Shown here in pieces: positions 6,618 to 15,678 of a DNA stretch of 26,185 nucleotides. A program made the position numbers and the translations under genes. The notes under the pieces are model-generated. The model was not told the DNA's origin. It did no database searches and was given only the letters and a program-made list of their open reading frames with translations. Position 1 is the stretch's first letter; each line of letters begins with the position of its first letter. The stretch comes from a virus: the IMG/VR virus record IMGVR_UViG_3300048834_001310, positions 1-26,185 of that record; one strand, given 5' to 3'.

Positions 6618-9600
6618 ATACTTCAACTGCGATTTTTACTAACGTACCATTGATATTTACTGTCAAAACTTCGTTTGGCTGAACTGTATATTGGCCATCA
6701 AAATCAAAAGATTCCTCAAGTAAGACCGTACCACTCAACTGAGGAAAGTCAATACTTCTATTTCCTGAGGCACCTTCATAACCTAGATCCACATAATTCG
6801 TTTTGGCACTGTTGTATACCCGAATCTTTTCCCTGAAATCAGATCTCTTAAGAAAGTTCTTTATTCCATCGACATCCTGGTTGTTGTTTCCAGTACGGAC
6901 GAATCTAGAGTCCGAGATTGTTTGAGTATGAAACCTACCATCTGCATCTACTCTTCTAAGAAAATGATTGTCTGCTGAAGCTGCTGCAGTACTAGAAACC
7001 ACTCGATTAAAGCTTACACTCTTTCCAGATGCTATGTCAAAAACCAGGTCCCCTTGTGAAATAAACTTTAAGAATGTCGGGTCTGTGAATTCAAAGTACC
7101 CACCATCAAAGGCCGGATCTCCATCAACTCCATAAATCCTGATCCTGTTACCCACTCGAAGGGCAGTTGCCTGGTCATAAGCATTTTGTCCTGCGCCAAG
7201 ATAAATACCGTCTTTGTCGATTACCCACTTACCATCTATGTGTTTTAAAACTCCGGATGTATTATTGCCACCAATCGTTAAAGTCCCTGCAACATTGGCA
7301 TTCTGAGCGAACAACCAAACAACATCTAGCAAGACTGTATTCAGAAGACCACCATTAATAATGGTTTTCCCAGCTACTGCCTCGGAAACCATGGCGTCAT
7401 AGTCGGCATATCCCATCTGCGATGCGATGTTGTTACGTGCAGCTCTCTTTTGATCTTCTGCATATAACTCTGCAGCTGCTTGTGCTGCAGCGGAAACTAC
7501 ATCTGCATGGTCCTTAGCATTATCTTCAGCTGTGTTCGCTTTGTTTTGGGCACCAGTTGGTGTCTCTTTCGTAGATGGATCATATCCAGAACTAAATGTC
7601 GTTAATCCACTAATTTCTACCTGATCTGCTTTGACTCCAGCGAATGATGAAATAGTTCCGGATAGTAACTCTATAATTGCCAGGTTACCATTAGTATCTG
7701 CAAACATAGCGGACCTTGCACCGATAGTTCCTAGACTATCCGATAATCCACCAATATCTGTAACGGCATCTCCAACTTGTAGCTCAAGCCCTGCTACAGA
7801 ATCTATCAGATCATCTGTGTACTGTGCCAGCGCAAGAATCTCTCCTCGACGAAGCGTTAATTCTGACGTTATCTGATATCCAGCCTCATACACATAAGCT
7901 GGTGTGATTGTGAAATAGGAGTGAGTGAATGTCTTTGGTTTAATTGCCAACACTCCGGAACCGGGGCCAATAACCTGGTCACCATCTACATTGATAATCT
8001 CTCCTACTTGCTCTAGGTCTTCTCGAGCAATACGTTTGATGTAGAGTTTCTGATTGTCGTACAATGAGACTTGATCACTGATTGACGACAAAGAGATTTG
8101 CGTGGTCTCGATCCCTTCTATTACTACAGCACTTACCCGGCCAATGGAATTCTCTTCAGCGGACTCTTCGACAGAAGCGCGGACACTACCGGGCTCTATT
8201 GAGAGTCGAGCTGATAACTCTCGAGTGGACTGATAAACCAAGGCTCCGTTGGGAGCTATAATCAATTCTTCCTGTATTCCGACTTCGTGTTCACCCAGAG
8301 AGATAGTCTCTGTTAGTTTTGCATAGAATCCCTGATTCAATTGCTCATTAAAGATTGCAATCGTGGATCCTTTACGAATCAGTGTGTAAGCGTAAATGTT
8401 CAGCGAGGAAACGACACCACTGACAGGTTGTGTCAAAACCGCAACGGCACCAAGATCACTGAAAAATTCAGCTTTATTTCTTCCCAATGCCAAGCCAGTT
8501 GTTACACTTCTCTGAGATATATATACCGGTGATCCATCTGGGTAACGTCTGTCTATTGTGAGTGGAATAACATTGATGATGTTGGATCCTGGCTGATGAT
8601 TTTCCCGAACCGTGAACTCAACTCTCTTCAAAGTCTGTGGATGACTTACCGCAACCTTATAGTCTTTAAGCACCACTGTATCCAAGTTTACAAGGTCATT
8701 AGAAACGAGCTGTGAAACCTCTCCTTCTATAGGAAGTGACAGCCGAAATAGATATCCGGAGATACCTTCAACGGTTTCATTTCGAGCCAGATCAATAGCA
8801 GTTAGAATCCCACCATTTAAGAGCGCTGGTCCCTGGACAAGTCGGTAATCAAATTCATCATTATCGGTGACCAAGTTGAGATTAAAAAGTACCGGTGTGA
8901 ATTGCCCAGTTTGGCCATTGAAAGTTCCACCTAGATAATACTGATAGTTACCATTGTACAGCAGTACTTTGCGACCGGTGTAGTTACCATACAGTGTTGG
9001 ATTCAGTTTCTCAGTATTCACACGCTGAATATCCATGATATTCTTTGATAGTGCTTCTGCAAAACTAACCCACTCCGAGTCCCCTCTTCGTCTCCAGGAC
9101 AAGTTCGTTAGATCCGTTGTCGTAGTTGAGAATCTCATTGCCGAATGAGCGTACTGCGCTGGACCATCACCGTACCAAAATGCCGGATGATTGTACAACG
9201 CTTTGTAGTTGCCATTCTGCCGGAGAATATATTGAAGTGATGTCGACTCTTCCTCACCAGATCCGGATAACTCAAACTCACAGTCTCGATATACAGTGTG
9301 CGAGTTCGCCTGTGATGGGAATTGAAAGAACTTTATCACAATATCACCTGAATCAACGACAGGAATCTCTGAAGTCTGAATATTGATCCTTGCCGTGAAG
9401 TTTCTTCCTTGCCCAAAATCCTCTCGGCTTTCAGCATTACGCATGTCTATTCTATTCTCATACTGCTGAAGCTGCCATTGCTGCAGATCATTATTCCACC
9501 ACAGATCACCACTCTTTAACTCGATATTGGCGTATGGGATTTCAGTGACCAATTCTTCAAAGAGTGTAAATGCAAACCCCGCAATAGAGATCCTTTCCAC

Positions 9601-10566
9601 TCCAGTTGACTGGAAAAACTGAGTAAATTCCTCGACCCCATCTGGACGTGTATCAATAACTTTAGGCAGTACTATACCTGATACCGGAGTTCTATGATCA
9701 AACTGGAGAGTAACTTGCTTGATCCCCTCATTAAACTCCGTGTAAGAATCTCCTGCAAGTACCCGAAGATTCGATGTATTGGCAGTAACTACCAGGTTCT
9801 CATTTGTTCGAGATACAAAATCACCGCTGGAGTTATAGGTATTGACAGGAACACTTGCAGGATTCACGTAACCAGAAATCTGATCCAGCAAGAAACAACC
9901 TTCATCAATCTTACATACCAGACCGTAGTTTGCCAGGAGTTTCTTCAATGCAAAGAGATAGGTTACCTTAACATCTTGCTGTGATTCCTCTTTTGCATAC
10001 TGACGAATAGCATGTGCATCGATGTAGATTTGCCGGAGGAAGTCATGAGCTGTGTCCGTATTTAACTCTTCCAGATCCGTCACCGTTTTGATAGGAAGAT
10101 TAAAACCAAGACCACTAAAGAGCATCGCAAAAACTTTAATGATGGTAAGACGATCACTGATTAGTGGAAAGTCAATCCCTTCCAGATCGTTGAAGTCCTT
10201 AAAAACAAGCATGGCCGAATACGGGAAACTGTCTTCATAAAATTGTGACAGATTCGGATTAAGATATCCGTGCCAGCGTTCAACCGAGTTCATTCTCCAG
10301 ACTATCTTGAAATCACGATTCTGTGATGCCTTGACTTCACCGAAGAAAAGCTCCTGTGCTGCAGAGTCAATGAGAAGTCCCATCTCTAAACGACCGTATA
10401 TCAGCCCTTCTTCTAATGGTTTTGTCGTATCCAAGGCTTCATGCTCAAAGTGAAATGGCCGTTCATTAGCATCGAGCTCGAGCACACTGCCAACATACCC
10501 GGCCTTATAGATCTCCAGCTCTTGGAAGTTGCCTTCATCATCATGATATCGAAGTCTAGCTCTCAT
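6616..10566 (-). CDS. Large tail hub / central tail fibre protein
   Basis: A 1316-residue protein encoded immediately after the tape measure gene with a TAATG overlap, the place of the tail-tip (hub) genes in siphophages. Residues about 1-330 are a mixed alpha/beta region rich in aromatic residues (WRMNSVERWHGYLNPNLSQF), plausible as a Dit/hub-like base. A long beta-rich body follows. Residues about 1003-1043 form an alanine-rich helix (SAAAQAAAELYAEDQKRA). The section at about 1070-1150 (AGTLTIGGNN, KDGIYLGAGQNAYDQ) resembles the terminal region of lambda J-type tip proteins. The end (about 1226-1316) has a fibre-like NQDVDGIKNFLKR motif and beta strands. No separate distal-tail or tail-lysin gene exists in the window, so this protein probably combines hub and fibre. 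Receptor contact by its end is inferred. Confidence 0.75.
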   Translation of the reverse strand: MRARLRYHDDEGNFQELEIYKAGYVGSVLELDANERPFHFEHEALDTTKPLEEGLIYGRLEMGLLIDSAAQELFFGEVKASQNRDFKIVWRMNSVERWHGYLNPNLSQFYEDSFPYSAMLVFKDFNDLEGIDFPLISDRLTIIKVFAMLFSGLGFNLPIKTVTDLEELNTDTAHDFLRQIYIDAHAIRQYAKEESQQDVKVTYLFALKKLLANYGLVCKIDEGCFLLDQISGYVNPASVPVNTYNSSGDFVSRTNENLVVTANTSNLRVLAGDSYTEFNEGIKQVTLQFDHRTPVSGIVLPKVIDTRPDGVEEFTQFFQSTGVERISIAGFAFTLFEELVTEIPYANIELKSGDLWWNNDLQQWQLQQYENRIDMRNAESREDFGQGRNFTARINIQTSEIPVVDSGDIVIKFFQFPSQANSHTVYRDCEFELSGSGEEESTSLQYILRQNGNYKALYNHPAFWYGDGPAQYAHSAMRFSTTTTDLTNLSWRRRGDSEWVSFAEALSKNIMDIQRVNTEKLNPTLYGNYTGRKVLLYNGNYQYYLGGTFNGQTGQFTPVLFNLNLVTDNDEFDYRLVQGPALLNGGILTAIDLARNETVEGISGYLFRLSLPIEGEVSQLVSNDLVNLDTVVLKDYKVAVSHPQTLKRVEFTVRENHQPGSNIINVIPLTIDRRYPDGSPVYISQRSVTTGLALGRNKAEFFSDLGAVAVLTQPVSGVVSSLNIYAYTLIRKGSTIAIFNEQLNQGFYAKLTETISLGEHEVGIQEELIIAPNGALVYQSTRELSARLSIEPGSVRASVEESAEENSIGRVSAVVIEGIETTQISLSSISDQVSLYDNQKLYIKRIAREDLEQVGEIINVDGDQVIGPGSGVLAIKPKTFTHSYFTITPAYVYEAGYQITSELTLRRGEILALAQYTDDLIDSVAGLELQVGDAVTDIGGLSDSLGTIGARSAMFADTNGNLAIIELLSGTISSFAGVKADQVEISGLTTFSSGYDPSTKETPTGAQNKANTAEDNAKDHADVVSAAAQAAAELYAEDQKRAARNNIASQMGYADYDAMVSEAVAGKTIINGGLLNTVLLDVVWLFAQNANVAGTLTIGGNNTSGVLKHIDGKWVIDKDGIYLGAGQNAYDQATALRVGNRIRIYGVDGDPAFDGGYFEFTDPTFLKFISQGDLVFDIASGKSVSFNRVVSSTAAASADNHFLRRVDADGRFHTQTISDSRFVRTGNNNQDVDGIKNFLKRSDFREKIRVYNSAKTNYVDLGYEGASGNRSIDFPQLSGTVLLEESFDFDGQYTVQPNEVLTVNINGTLVKIAVEV

Positions 10567-13115
10567 TAATCGTATAACCTCAATGTCTTCTGGATCTGTG
10601 CAATAAGTTTTGGATAAGAACCCTCAAGCTCACCTTTAAGATGGATAACAATTTCTTTTCTGGCAGCAGTTGGCATACTTCCGGCACCAAGCTTATGATT
10701 CGGAATGATGGTTCCAGGACCATCCGGAACAAACAACTCTGGTCCCCTTTCTCCGACTATGGAGGGAACTCCAACAGGAGGCCGCCCACCATCTGCAAAT
10801 CCTAAAAGCCCAAACAGTCCACCACCATCTCCAAAGAATCCAGTTCCTGCAGATGCCAGTCCACCGGTAAGGAAAATGGTTGAAAGCTTTTGGAATGTCG
10901 CTGAAAGAACATATTTACCCATATTCCGAAGTACTCTCATGGCATTCTCTCCCTCAATCGCAATATTTGCAAGCCCTTGACTGAATGATGATGTGAAAGC
11001 ATCCACAGCAGGACGCATGAGCTCAATACCCAGTGATATCTCTGTGCTCATTCCCGTGACCCCATTACCAGCGCCCTGGAATCCGGATCGAAGATCCTCC
11101 AACACTGATATCATAGCTCGAAGTTGTTCACGTTGTTCTGGAGTATTCGCCTCATCGAACATTCGAGAGTATTCAGAAAGCGCATCATTAACCTCTCTGA
11201 TTGAAGTTGGAATACGCCCAAGACCACCGTATGTAACCGAAATATTCATTTTTGCATCCGGAGTACCGGCAAGTAAGGCATCAAGCTCATCATTACTCAT
11301 AAGAGTCCTAGCATTTGCCAATCGTTCACGAAGTGAAATTTGCTCCTGAAGTTCTCCACGAAGTAACACAAGTCGATTAAGTTCGGCAATGTCTTCAGCC
11401 GACAGATCTTCTTTCTTATTGATAATCTTTTCAATCTGATCACTATATCTCTGTACTTCACCAGACAGACCATTGTAAGAGTTCATCAGTGGCTCAACTT
11501 CATCAAGTGCGCCCTTCAGCAACTCCTCAGCTTTAGCCAATTCGCTATTCATCTCTTCTTGAGCATTAGTCGCCTGGATGGATTCATCATGGAGCAATCT
11601 CAACGCAGTTTGGAGCTGTATAATCTGATTGATTCGAGTACGTTCAAAAGTTGGGCCAGTTGAGTACGATGCTGATGCTTTCTTTTGAAGCTCGGCTTTC
11701 TCGGCCTCTAATTTCAGAAGTTCCTCCTGGATCTTCTTACGCTCTTCCAGAGAACCGATTAACTCTTTCCCATCAAACATATCAGAACGTAGTGTGTTGG
11801 CCAATGATGTGATTTTAGTTTCTGTCAAAGAAGCTGCCACACCCAATGAGATAAGACCAGTAACAACCGCACCACCAACTACCAGCAATGGATTCTTTTT
11901 CATGGTAATCGTTAGAATCCTGATTGCTGCAGTTACTTTGGCCACACCAATGGCCGTTGGACCGGTGATCGCTGCAAAACCAGCCATCCTTGTAATCAAT
12001 CGAAGCGTATCAGAATCGAGTTCTGAGACTCGATTGATTAGATTTGTAAGTCTTCCTACCGTTTCAGTTGCGAAATCATTGATACCTTGATCAGCAAGCA
12101 CAAGATTCATTTCTTCATAAGCACCTTTCAGTTCTTCAATAGCGCCATTGAGACCCTGCATTTGCTTCTCCGCAATTTCTTTCGCAGTGCCTCCGGAGTC
12201 TCGAAGATTAGAAGTGAAATCCCTGAGAGCTTGAGAACCTCGACCTAGAAGGACTTGCATGGCTGGTCCACCCCGTTCACCAAACACTGCCATAATCTCA
12301 GCTGCCGATAGCCCTCTTTTCTCAAGATCCTGAATAATATCAGCAAGAGGACGCATTGCTCCACTGGCAGTATACACGCTTACACCAAGTTTGTCTGCTT
12401 CGCTGGAGAGCTTAACAATCACATTTCTAAGACCGGTACCGGCATTAGACCCTTGTAGACCAGCATCAGAGAGAAATCCGATCGCAGCTGTAGTTTCCTC
12501 GATGTCTACACCAAAACCCTTTGCTACCGGACCCACATACTTCATTGCTTCACCAAGCATGACAAGGTCTGTATTTGAACTTGTGAATCCTTTGGCCAAC
12601 ATGTCCACTGCACCATCCAACTGATCAGCTGTCATCCCAAAACCGGACATGATGTTTGAGGCAATATCCGCTGCAGTTGCAATATCCAGTGTTCCAGCTG
12701 AAGCTAGATTCAAGACAGCCGGCATTGAAGCAATGATGTCCTTAGTCTTAAAACCGGCCATCCCCAGAAATGTCATTGCATCAGCTGCTTCACTAGCAGA
12801 AAAGACCGTAGACTTACCCAAGTCCCTGGCAGTCTTTTCCATCATTTTGAGCTCTTCATCTGTCGCTCTAGTAATTGCTGCAACCTTGTTCATGGAAGCT
12901 TCAAAATTACCTGAAGTCCTAAGCATCAATCCACCAAATCCAAGTATCGGAAGTGTCAGCGCCTTTGTGAGCGACTTGCCTACTTTATCGGCATCTCGCT
13001 CAAATCGTTTAAGCCGCTTAATACCATTATCAAGCACCTTTTCCATCTCCTTGGAATCACCACCAAGTAGCAGGAGCATATTAGCAATTGGCGATGTTCC
13101 TCCGGATTTACTCAT
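10566..13115 (-). CDS. Tail tape measure protein (TP901-type core)
   Basis: This 849-residue protein has the conserved TP901-type tape measure core at about residues 60-260 (MLRTSGNFEASMNKVAAITRA, ATAADIASNIMSGFG, DAGLQGSNAGTGLRNVIVKL). A hydrophobic segment at about 406-428 could be a membrane-crossing piece used in DNA ejection. A long coiled-coil region follows, and the C-terminal GERGPELFVPDGPG motif (about 786-804) is typical of the family. It sets tail length and chaperones DNA passage. At roughly 1.5 angstrom per residue the length predicts a tail of about 125 nm, which is an upper guess because not all residues span the tube. Its ATG overlaps the stop of the frameshifted chaperone frame as ATGA. 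Confidence 0.93.
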   Translation of the reverse strand: MSKSGGTSPIANMLLLLGGDSKEMEKVLDNGIKRLKRFERDADKVGKSLTKALTLPILGFGGLMLRTSGNFEASMNKVAAITRATDEELKMMEKTARDLGKSTVFSASEAADAMTFLGMAGFKTKDIIASMPAVLNLASAGTLDIATAADIASNIMSGFGMTADQLDGAVDMLAKGFTSSNTDLVMLGEAMKYVGPVAKGFGVDIEETTAAIGFLSDAGLQGSNAGTGLRNVIVKLSSEADKLGVSVYTASGAMRPLADIIQDLEKRGLSAAEIMAVFGERGGPAMQVLLGRGSQALRDFTSNLRDSGGTAKEIAEKQMQGLNGAIEELKGAYEEMNLVLADQGINDFATETVGRLTNLINRVSELDSDTLRLITRMAGFAAITGPTAIGVAKVTAAIRILTITMKKNPLLVVGGAVVTGLISLGVAASLTETKITSLANTLRSDMFDGKELIGSLEERKKIQEELLKLEAEKAELQKKASASYSTGPTFERTRINQIIQLQTALRLLHDESIQATNAQEEMNSELAKAEELLKGALDEVEPLMNSYNGLSGEVQRYSDQIEKIINKKEDLSAEDIAELNRLVLLRGELQEQISLRERLANARTLMSNDELDALLAGTPDAKMNISVTYGGLGRIPTSIREVNDALSEYSRMFDEANTPEQREQLRAMISVLEDLRSGFQGAGNGVTGMSTEISLGIELMRPAVDAFTSSFSQGLANIAIEGENAMRVLRNMGKYVLSATFQKLSTIFLTGGLASAGTGFFGDGGGLFGLLGFADGGRPPVGVPSIVGERGPELFVPDGPGTIIPNHKLGAGSMPTAARKEIVIHLKGELEGSYPKLIAQIQKTLRLYD

Positions 13116-13483
13116 GATATCAGTCCAAGCTCTTTGTAACGATTAGCGATTGTTTGACCTTCAGATTTCGAGATCAATCTGATTGCTTTTTTCGGCTGTG
13201 GTACATCTCCAGGCAAGTGCCACAGTTCTTGTTCTTCAATTCTATCCTTTTTCTCCAGCTGAATATTGTACAGATAGAAAGTCATAGTCCGAATTGATTT
13301 AGCGATCAGTATTGCTCTGTCATCTTCTGCTTTAGCTTTTTCCCGACAACCGGCAATGTATGCCTTTAGCTCTACCAAGCCCATGCACCAGAACTCATCT
13401 GGTTTGAGCCCGACAGTGGCAGCGAGTTTCAAAAGTCTGGATGGTTCCCAGGCTTCGTCCCGACTGCCGGGATCTACTCCCCC
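13112..13483 (-). CDS. C-terminal extension of the tail assembly chaperone, reached by -1 frameshift
   Basis: This frame is open from just after a TGA at 13486-13484 down to 13112, about 123 codons. It has no ATG or GTG near its beginning; only a TTG at 13432 could start it independently. The segment before that TTG (DEAWEPSRLLKL) continues directly into AATVGLKPDEFW, and such a 'W-x-x-S/R-L-L-x-L-A-x-x-x-G-L-x-P-D-E-F-W' block is a hallmark of second-frame tail chaperones. The sensible reading is a fusion of the upstream chaperone with this frame, analogous to lambda gpG-T. The full frameshift product would be about 235 residues. It binds the tape measure protein during tail assembly. The stop overlaps the tape measure start by ATGA. 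Confidence 0.8.
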   Translation of the reverse strand, partial: GGVDPGSRDEAWEPSRLLKLAATVGLKPDEFWCMGLVELKAYIAGCREKAKAEDDRAILIAKSIRTMTFYLYNIQLEKKDRIEEQELWHLPGDVPQPKKAIRLISKSEGQTIANRYKELGLIS

Positions 13484-13818
13484 TCAGATTCCTCCGGATC
13501 ATCTTCATCAACAGAGTCACCATACTTTCTAGCATTGTACTCATAGAACACCTTGAGGATCTCTGTTTGCGCTTTTGGACTTTCATCCAACCATTCACAA
13601 ATAGTGATCACCTTGTGATTTACTGGTTTCCCTGCAAGTTCTGACCCGCGATCAAGTCCAGCTTTAACAAGCTGAATGATATCGGCTAAGTTCAATGAGG
13701 CCATGACCATGAGAGCGCCAAGTCTTTTTTGAGTAGCCTCGGACCATTTGTACAATGCGTACATATCAAAGACTACAGGCCTCATTGAACCGCCAATTTC
13801 AACAAAGTTTTTCACCAT
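13474..13818 (-). CDS. Tail assembly chaperone, upstream (G-like) frame
   Basis: A 114-residue acidic helical protein (FDMYALYKWSEATQKRLGAL at about 19-38). It is located between the tail tube and tape measure genes and ends in an acidic tail with Asp-Glu-Asp-Asp-Pro and Glu-Ser-Glu-Gly-Glu. The ATG at 13818 is used; a TTG two codons upstream is less likely. The stop TAG (13474-13476) follows immediately after the run of five G that marks the probable -1 slip site. Lambda G-like chaperones bind the tape measure protein and recruit tail tube subunits. Position and size fit this well; sequence identity to lambda is not obvious. Confidence 0.78.
   Translation of the reverse strand: MVKNFVEIGGSMRPVVFDMYALYKWSEATQKRLGALMVMASLNLADIIQLVKAGLDRGSELAGKPVNHKVITICEWLDESPKAQTEILKVFYEYNARKYGDSVDEDDPEESEGE
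13477..13485 (-). promoter_or_regulatory. Probable -1 programmed ribosomal frameshift window
   Basis: The zero-frame codons are GAG-GGG-GAG followed by stop TAG; the -1 frame is closed by TGA just upstream and open afterwards. The two frames are both open only across this stretch, which contains five G (13479-13483). A P-site tRNA on GGG can re-pair perfectly after a one-base back-slip. The A-site GAG re-pairs only partly, so this is an imperfect slippery heptamer (GGGGGAG) rather than the lambda GGGAAAG. Confidence 0.7.
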
Positions 13819-13820
13819 GA

Positions 13821-14234
13821 TCAAGCAGCTTTATTATTTACCGTTGGCGTTCCGGAGTTCTGAAGAGTCACACTCCACTGAACATCCTCACCATCGTTCA
13901 TATTCAGACTCCAGGTCTCAACAAGTAAAGTACCGGTGATACTTTCCCTTTGACCAACTGCAGCATCTTTGTAGAATATGGTGAACGGACTTTTTGTTTT
14001 GCCGATCATGAAAGCGATCACATCTGCAACGGTAGTATCACTAGACTTATCAAAGTTGCCATTCACGTTTACTTTCAGATCTTTCTTCGATGCTTTGATA
14101 CGCTCCCAACCCTCTGAGTCCATGTTGGTTGTATCAATTTTCTCGCTATTGATCTCGAAAGAAACACCCTTCATGTCATTCAAAGCATCAGAGTCTATCC
14201 TGAATTCAACTGCATTATCAACTAATTTTCCCAT
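13821..14234 (-). CDS. Tail tube protein-like, second copy
   Basis: A 137-residue beta-rich protein with the layout of TP901-1-type major tail proteins: an N-terminal strand, the segment EKIDTTNMDSEGWERIKASKK (about 31-51), a 'V-N-G-N-F-D' turn and a C-terminal strand ending in VQWSVTLQNSG. It follows another tail-tube-like gene of nearly equal size (14245-14649), and the two share the order of motifs (a 'Ser-x-x-x-Ile-x-Thr-Thr' element, an aromatic 'W-x-G' or 'V-N-G' turn, a long insert, and a G-x-G or N-S-G end). Either could be the major tube subunit and the other a tube initiator, terminator or decorated variant. No Shine-Dalgarno is visible before its ATG. Confidence 0.72.
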   Translation of the reverse strand: MGKLVDNAVEFRIDSDALNDMKGVSFEINSEKIDTTNMDSEGWERIKASKKDLKVNVNGNFDKSSDTTVADVIAFMIGKTKSPFTIFYKDAAVGQRESITGTLLVETWSLNMNDGEDVQWSVTLQNSGTPTVNNKAA

Positions 14235-14244
14235 GATATTTTAA

Positions 14245-14649
14245 TTAAGCTGTTACTGTTTGAACCAGTGGACCATTCCCCCGGAAAGAGATGTCCAAGG
14301 CCGAGTCAGACCCCTCCGTGTAAGCTTCTCCGTGCTTGTCAATTTTGACATTTCCAGAGTAGACCAAGTCACCAGTGGCAGGCACAGACTTGCCAATAGT
14401 TACTGATAAATCACCTCCACTTTGAACTGCAGCAAACAAAGATGTCTGCCCTACGTCAGCGAGATCCACAAGACCTGAGATAGACCCATTCCAACTTGAA
14501 CGGCCATATTCATACTCGTTATACTCGTTCTCCTTTGTTGTTGTCCTGATCAGTTTATTGGATCCAGAAAGCGACAGGTTACGACTGGCACCAACGACGT
14601 TAGCGCCGACTTTAAAAAGCACTAGTGAACCACTTTCAACATTCTCCAT
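14245..14649 (-). CDS. Tail tube protein-like, first copy
   Basis: A 134-residue beta protein starting MENVESGSLVLFKVG, with RNLSLSGSNKLIRTTTKE (about 23-40), YGRSSWNGSISGLVD (about 48-62) and ISFRGNGP near the end. This is the standard pattern of TP901-1-type major tail proteins. It has the strongest ribosome binding site of the tail module (AAAGGAG, seven bases before ATG) and is followed ten bases later by a related gene. High expression fits a main tube subunit, so I favour this copy as the major tail protein, but that is inference. Confidence 0.75.
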   Translation of the reverse strand: MENVESGSLVLFKVGANVVGASRNLSLSGSNKLIRTTTKENEYNEYEYGRSSWNGSISGLVDLADVGQTSLFAAVQSGGDLSVTIGKSVPATGDLVYSGNVKIDKHGEAYTEGSDSALDISFRGNGPLVQTVTA

Positions 14650-14831
14650 TAGTTATCTCCTTTCGTGATGAGCCTTTTTAAAGCTCGATAGTCGTTAATA
14701 CTTTTCCCCGATAGCGCCCAACCATCAGAACCAAGACTCAACTTTACATGAGTCGAGTCTATCCGGAGTAACTGTGCAAGTTGCTCCAATGTCAACTGCT
14801 CCCGTTTCTCATTCTTTATACTCTTTGCCAT
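14649..14831 (-). CDS. Small hypothetical protein between completion and tube genes
   Basis: A 60-residue protein, basic at the N-terminus (MAKSIKNEKREQLTLEQLAQ) and helical, with two short helices separated by a turn (DSTHVKLSLGSDGWALSG). Its ATG overlaps the end of the DUF3168-like gene by 16 bases, and its stop overlaps the tube gene start (TAATG). No domain is recognised; a tail-terminator accessory or a regulator of tube translation are both possible. Confidence 0.5.
   Translation of the reverse strand: MAKSIKNEKREQLTLEQLAQLLRIDSTHVKLSLGSDGWALSGKSINDYRALKRLITKGDN
14657..14663 (-). promoter_or_regulatory. Strong ribosome binding site of the first tail tube gene
   Basis: AAAGGAG seven bases before the ATG at 14649, the longest Shine-Dalgarno match found among the tail genes. 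Confidence 0.75.
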
Positions 14832-15196
14832 AGTTGAAACTCCTGCATTATTCTATATCCACCGTCTTCTTTATCAAAATCATCAAGCAACCGTACTAAC
14901 CGACAATGATGACAATCTCCAAATGTCTCCTGATCTAATTGCTCTCGAACAAGTTCCGATAGTTCTTCAACCTGGTCTAAGTCCGGACCCATCACATCGA
15001 TTTGTACCTTGAGATCATCAGTCGTTGATTTCGTGACTTTTGCAGATACCGGCCTTCCATCGTATCCAAAGAAGCGAATCACCAATTGATCATTATACTC
15101 TGCAGGAACTTGTCCGAAGAATATCCTGGTACCAACGAGCGCACTAATTGAGGCATTAGATGACAAGCGATTCACTATGTCCGTTCTGTAACTCAC
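14816..15196 (-). CDS. Tail completion / terminator protein (DUF3168-like)
   Basis: A 126-residue protein in the place of the tail completion protein, with the DUF3168-like pattern: SALVGTRIFFGQVPAEYN (about 18-35), LVIRFFGYDGRPVSAKVTKS, and a late LDDFDKEDGGYRIMQEF strand. Such proteins cap the tail tube and join it to the head. The start is a GTG at 15196 that overlaps the stop of the upstream gp10-like gene as GTGA, so translation is coupled and the non-ATG start is supported by the geometry. Confidence 0.75.
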   Translation of the reverse strand: MSYRTDIVNRLSSNASISALVGTRIFFGQVPAEYNDQLVIRFFGYDGRPVSAKVTKSTTDDLKVQIDVMGPDLDQVEELSELVREQLDQETFGDCHHCRLVRLLDDFDKEDGGYRIMQEFQLWQRV

Positions 15197-15678
15197 TTCT
15201 TCCTAGCCTTCCTTAGTGCCCGCTTTAGCTTTCTATCGAGTCGAACCCGAAGCACTTCGGCAGCTCTCTCGAATATCAACTCACGCTGTGATTCGTAAGT
15301 CTTTCTCAGAAAAGGCTTTGGAGTTACAAGCCCAGTTGACATACGCTTTCCGTTTTTGGATTTACGAGTACGAGGACCCGTACCATACTCTATCAAATGA
15401 GCATGAGGTGCATAACTGTAGTTAGCACCCAGGTAAAACCCAGCATAGTATCCATAACGTCTACGCATTGCTGGACTCATTTTTCGAACTTCCAAAGAGC
15501 TTTCAAGATTACCGGTGCCTCGCTTAACCATTGAACGCAAGTTTGATACCGCAACCGGAAGAGCCGGTTGCAGCGCAGCTTCAGAAGCTTTTTCAATATC
15601 CATCCGGGAGATCGATTTTTTGAACTCCTCGAGGGCATTGATTAGCTCTCTAACGCCATCAAACTTAGCGGTGATCAT
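15193..15678 (-). CDS. HK97 gp10-like neck / tail completion protein
   Basis: A 161-residue basic protein of the HK97 gp10-like family. It opens with the usual MITAKFDGVRELINALEEF helix; the middle has 'A-L-Q-P-A-L-P-V-A-V-S-N-L-R-S-M-V-K-R-G-T-G', and Y-A-P-H-A-H-L-I-E-Y-G-T-G (about 91-103) is the family's signature. It ends in an Arg/Lys-rich helix. These proteins act at the neck between head and tail. The ATG overlaps the preceding stop as TAATG. It is separated from the other neck genes by the lysis-like cassette. Confidence 0.88.
   Translation of the reverse strand: MITAKFDGVRELINALEEFKKSISRMDIEKASEAALQPALPVAVSNLRSMVKRGTGNLESSLEVRKMSPAMRRRYGYYAGFYLGANYSYAPHAHLIEYGTGPRTRKSKNGKRMSTGLVTPKPFLRKTYESQRELIFERAAEVLRVRLDRKLKRALRKARKK

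Noticed and set aside
12649-13146. A 165-codon open frame on the plus strand opposite the tape measure gene
   Set aside because: Its codons are the antisense of a clear TP901-type tape measure core; no ribosome site or neighbour supports it. Other plus-strand frames opposite tail, capsid and portal genes were dropped for the same reason.
13395-13598. A minus-strand 67-codon frame across the chaperone junction
   Set aside because: It is in the third frame, has low-complexity Arg/Ser/Met composition and ends inside the second chaperone frame; the -1 frame explains the coding better.
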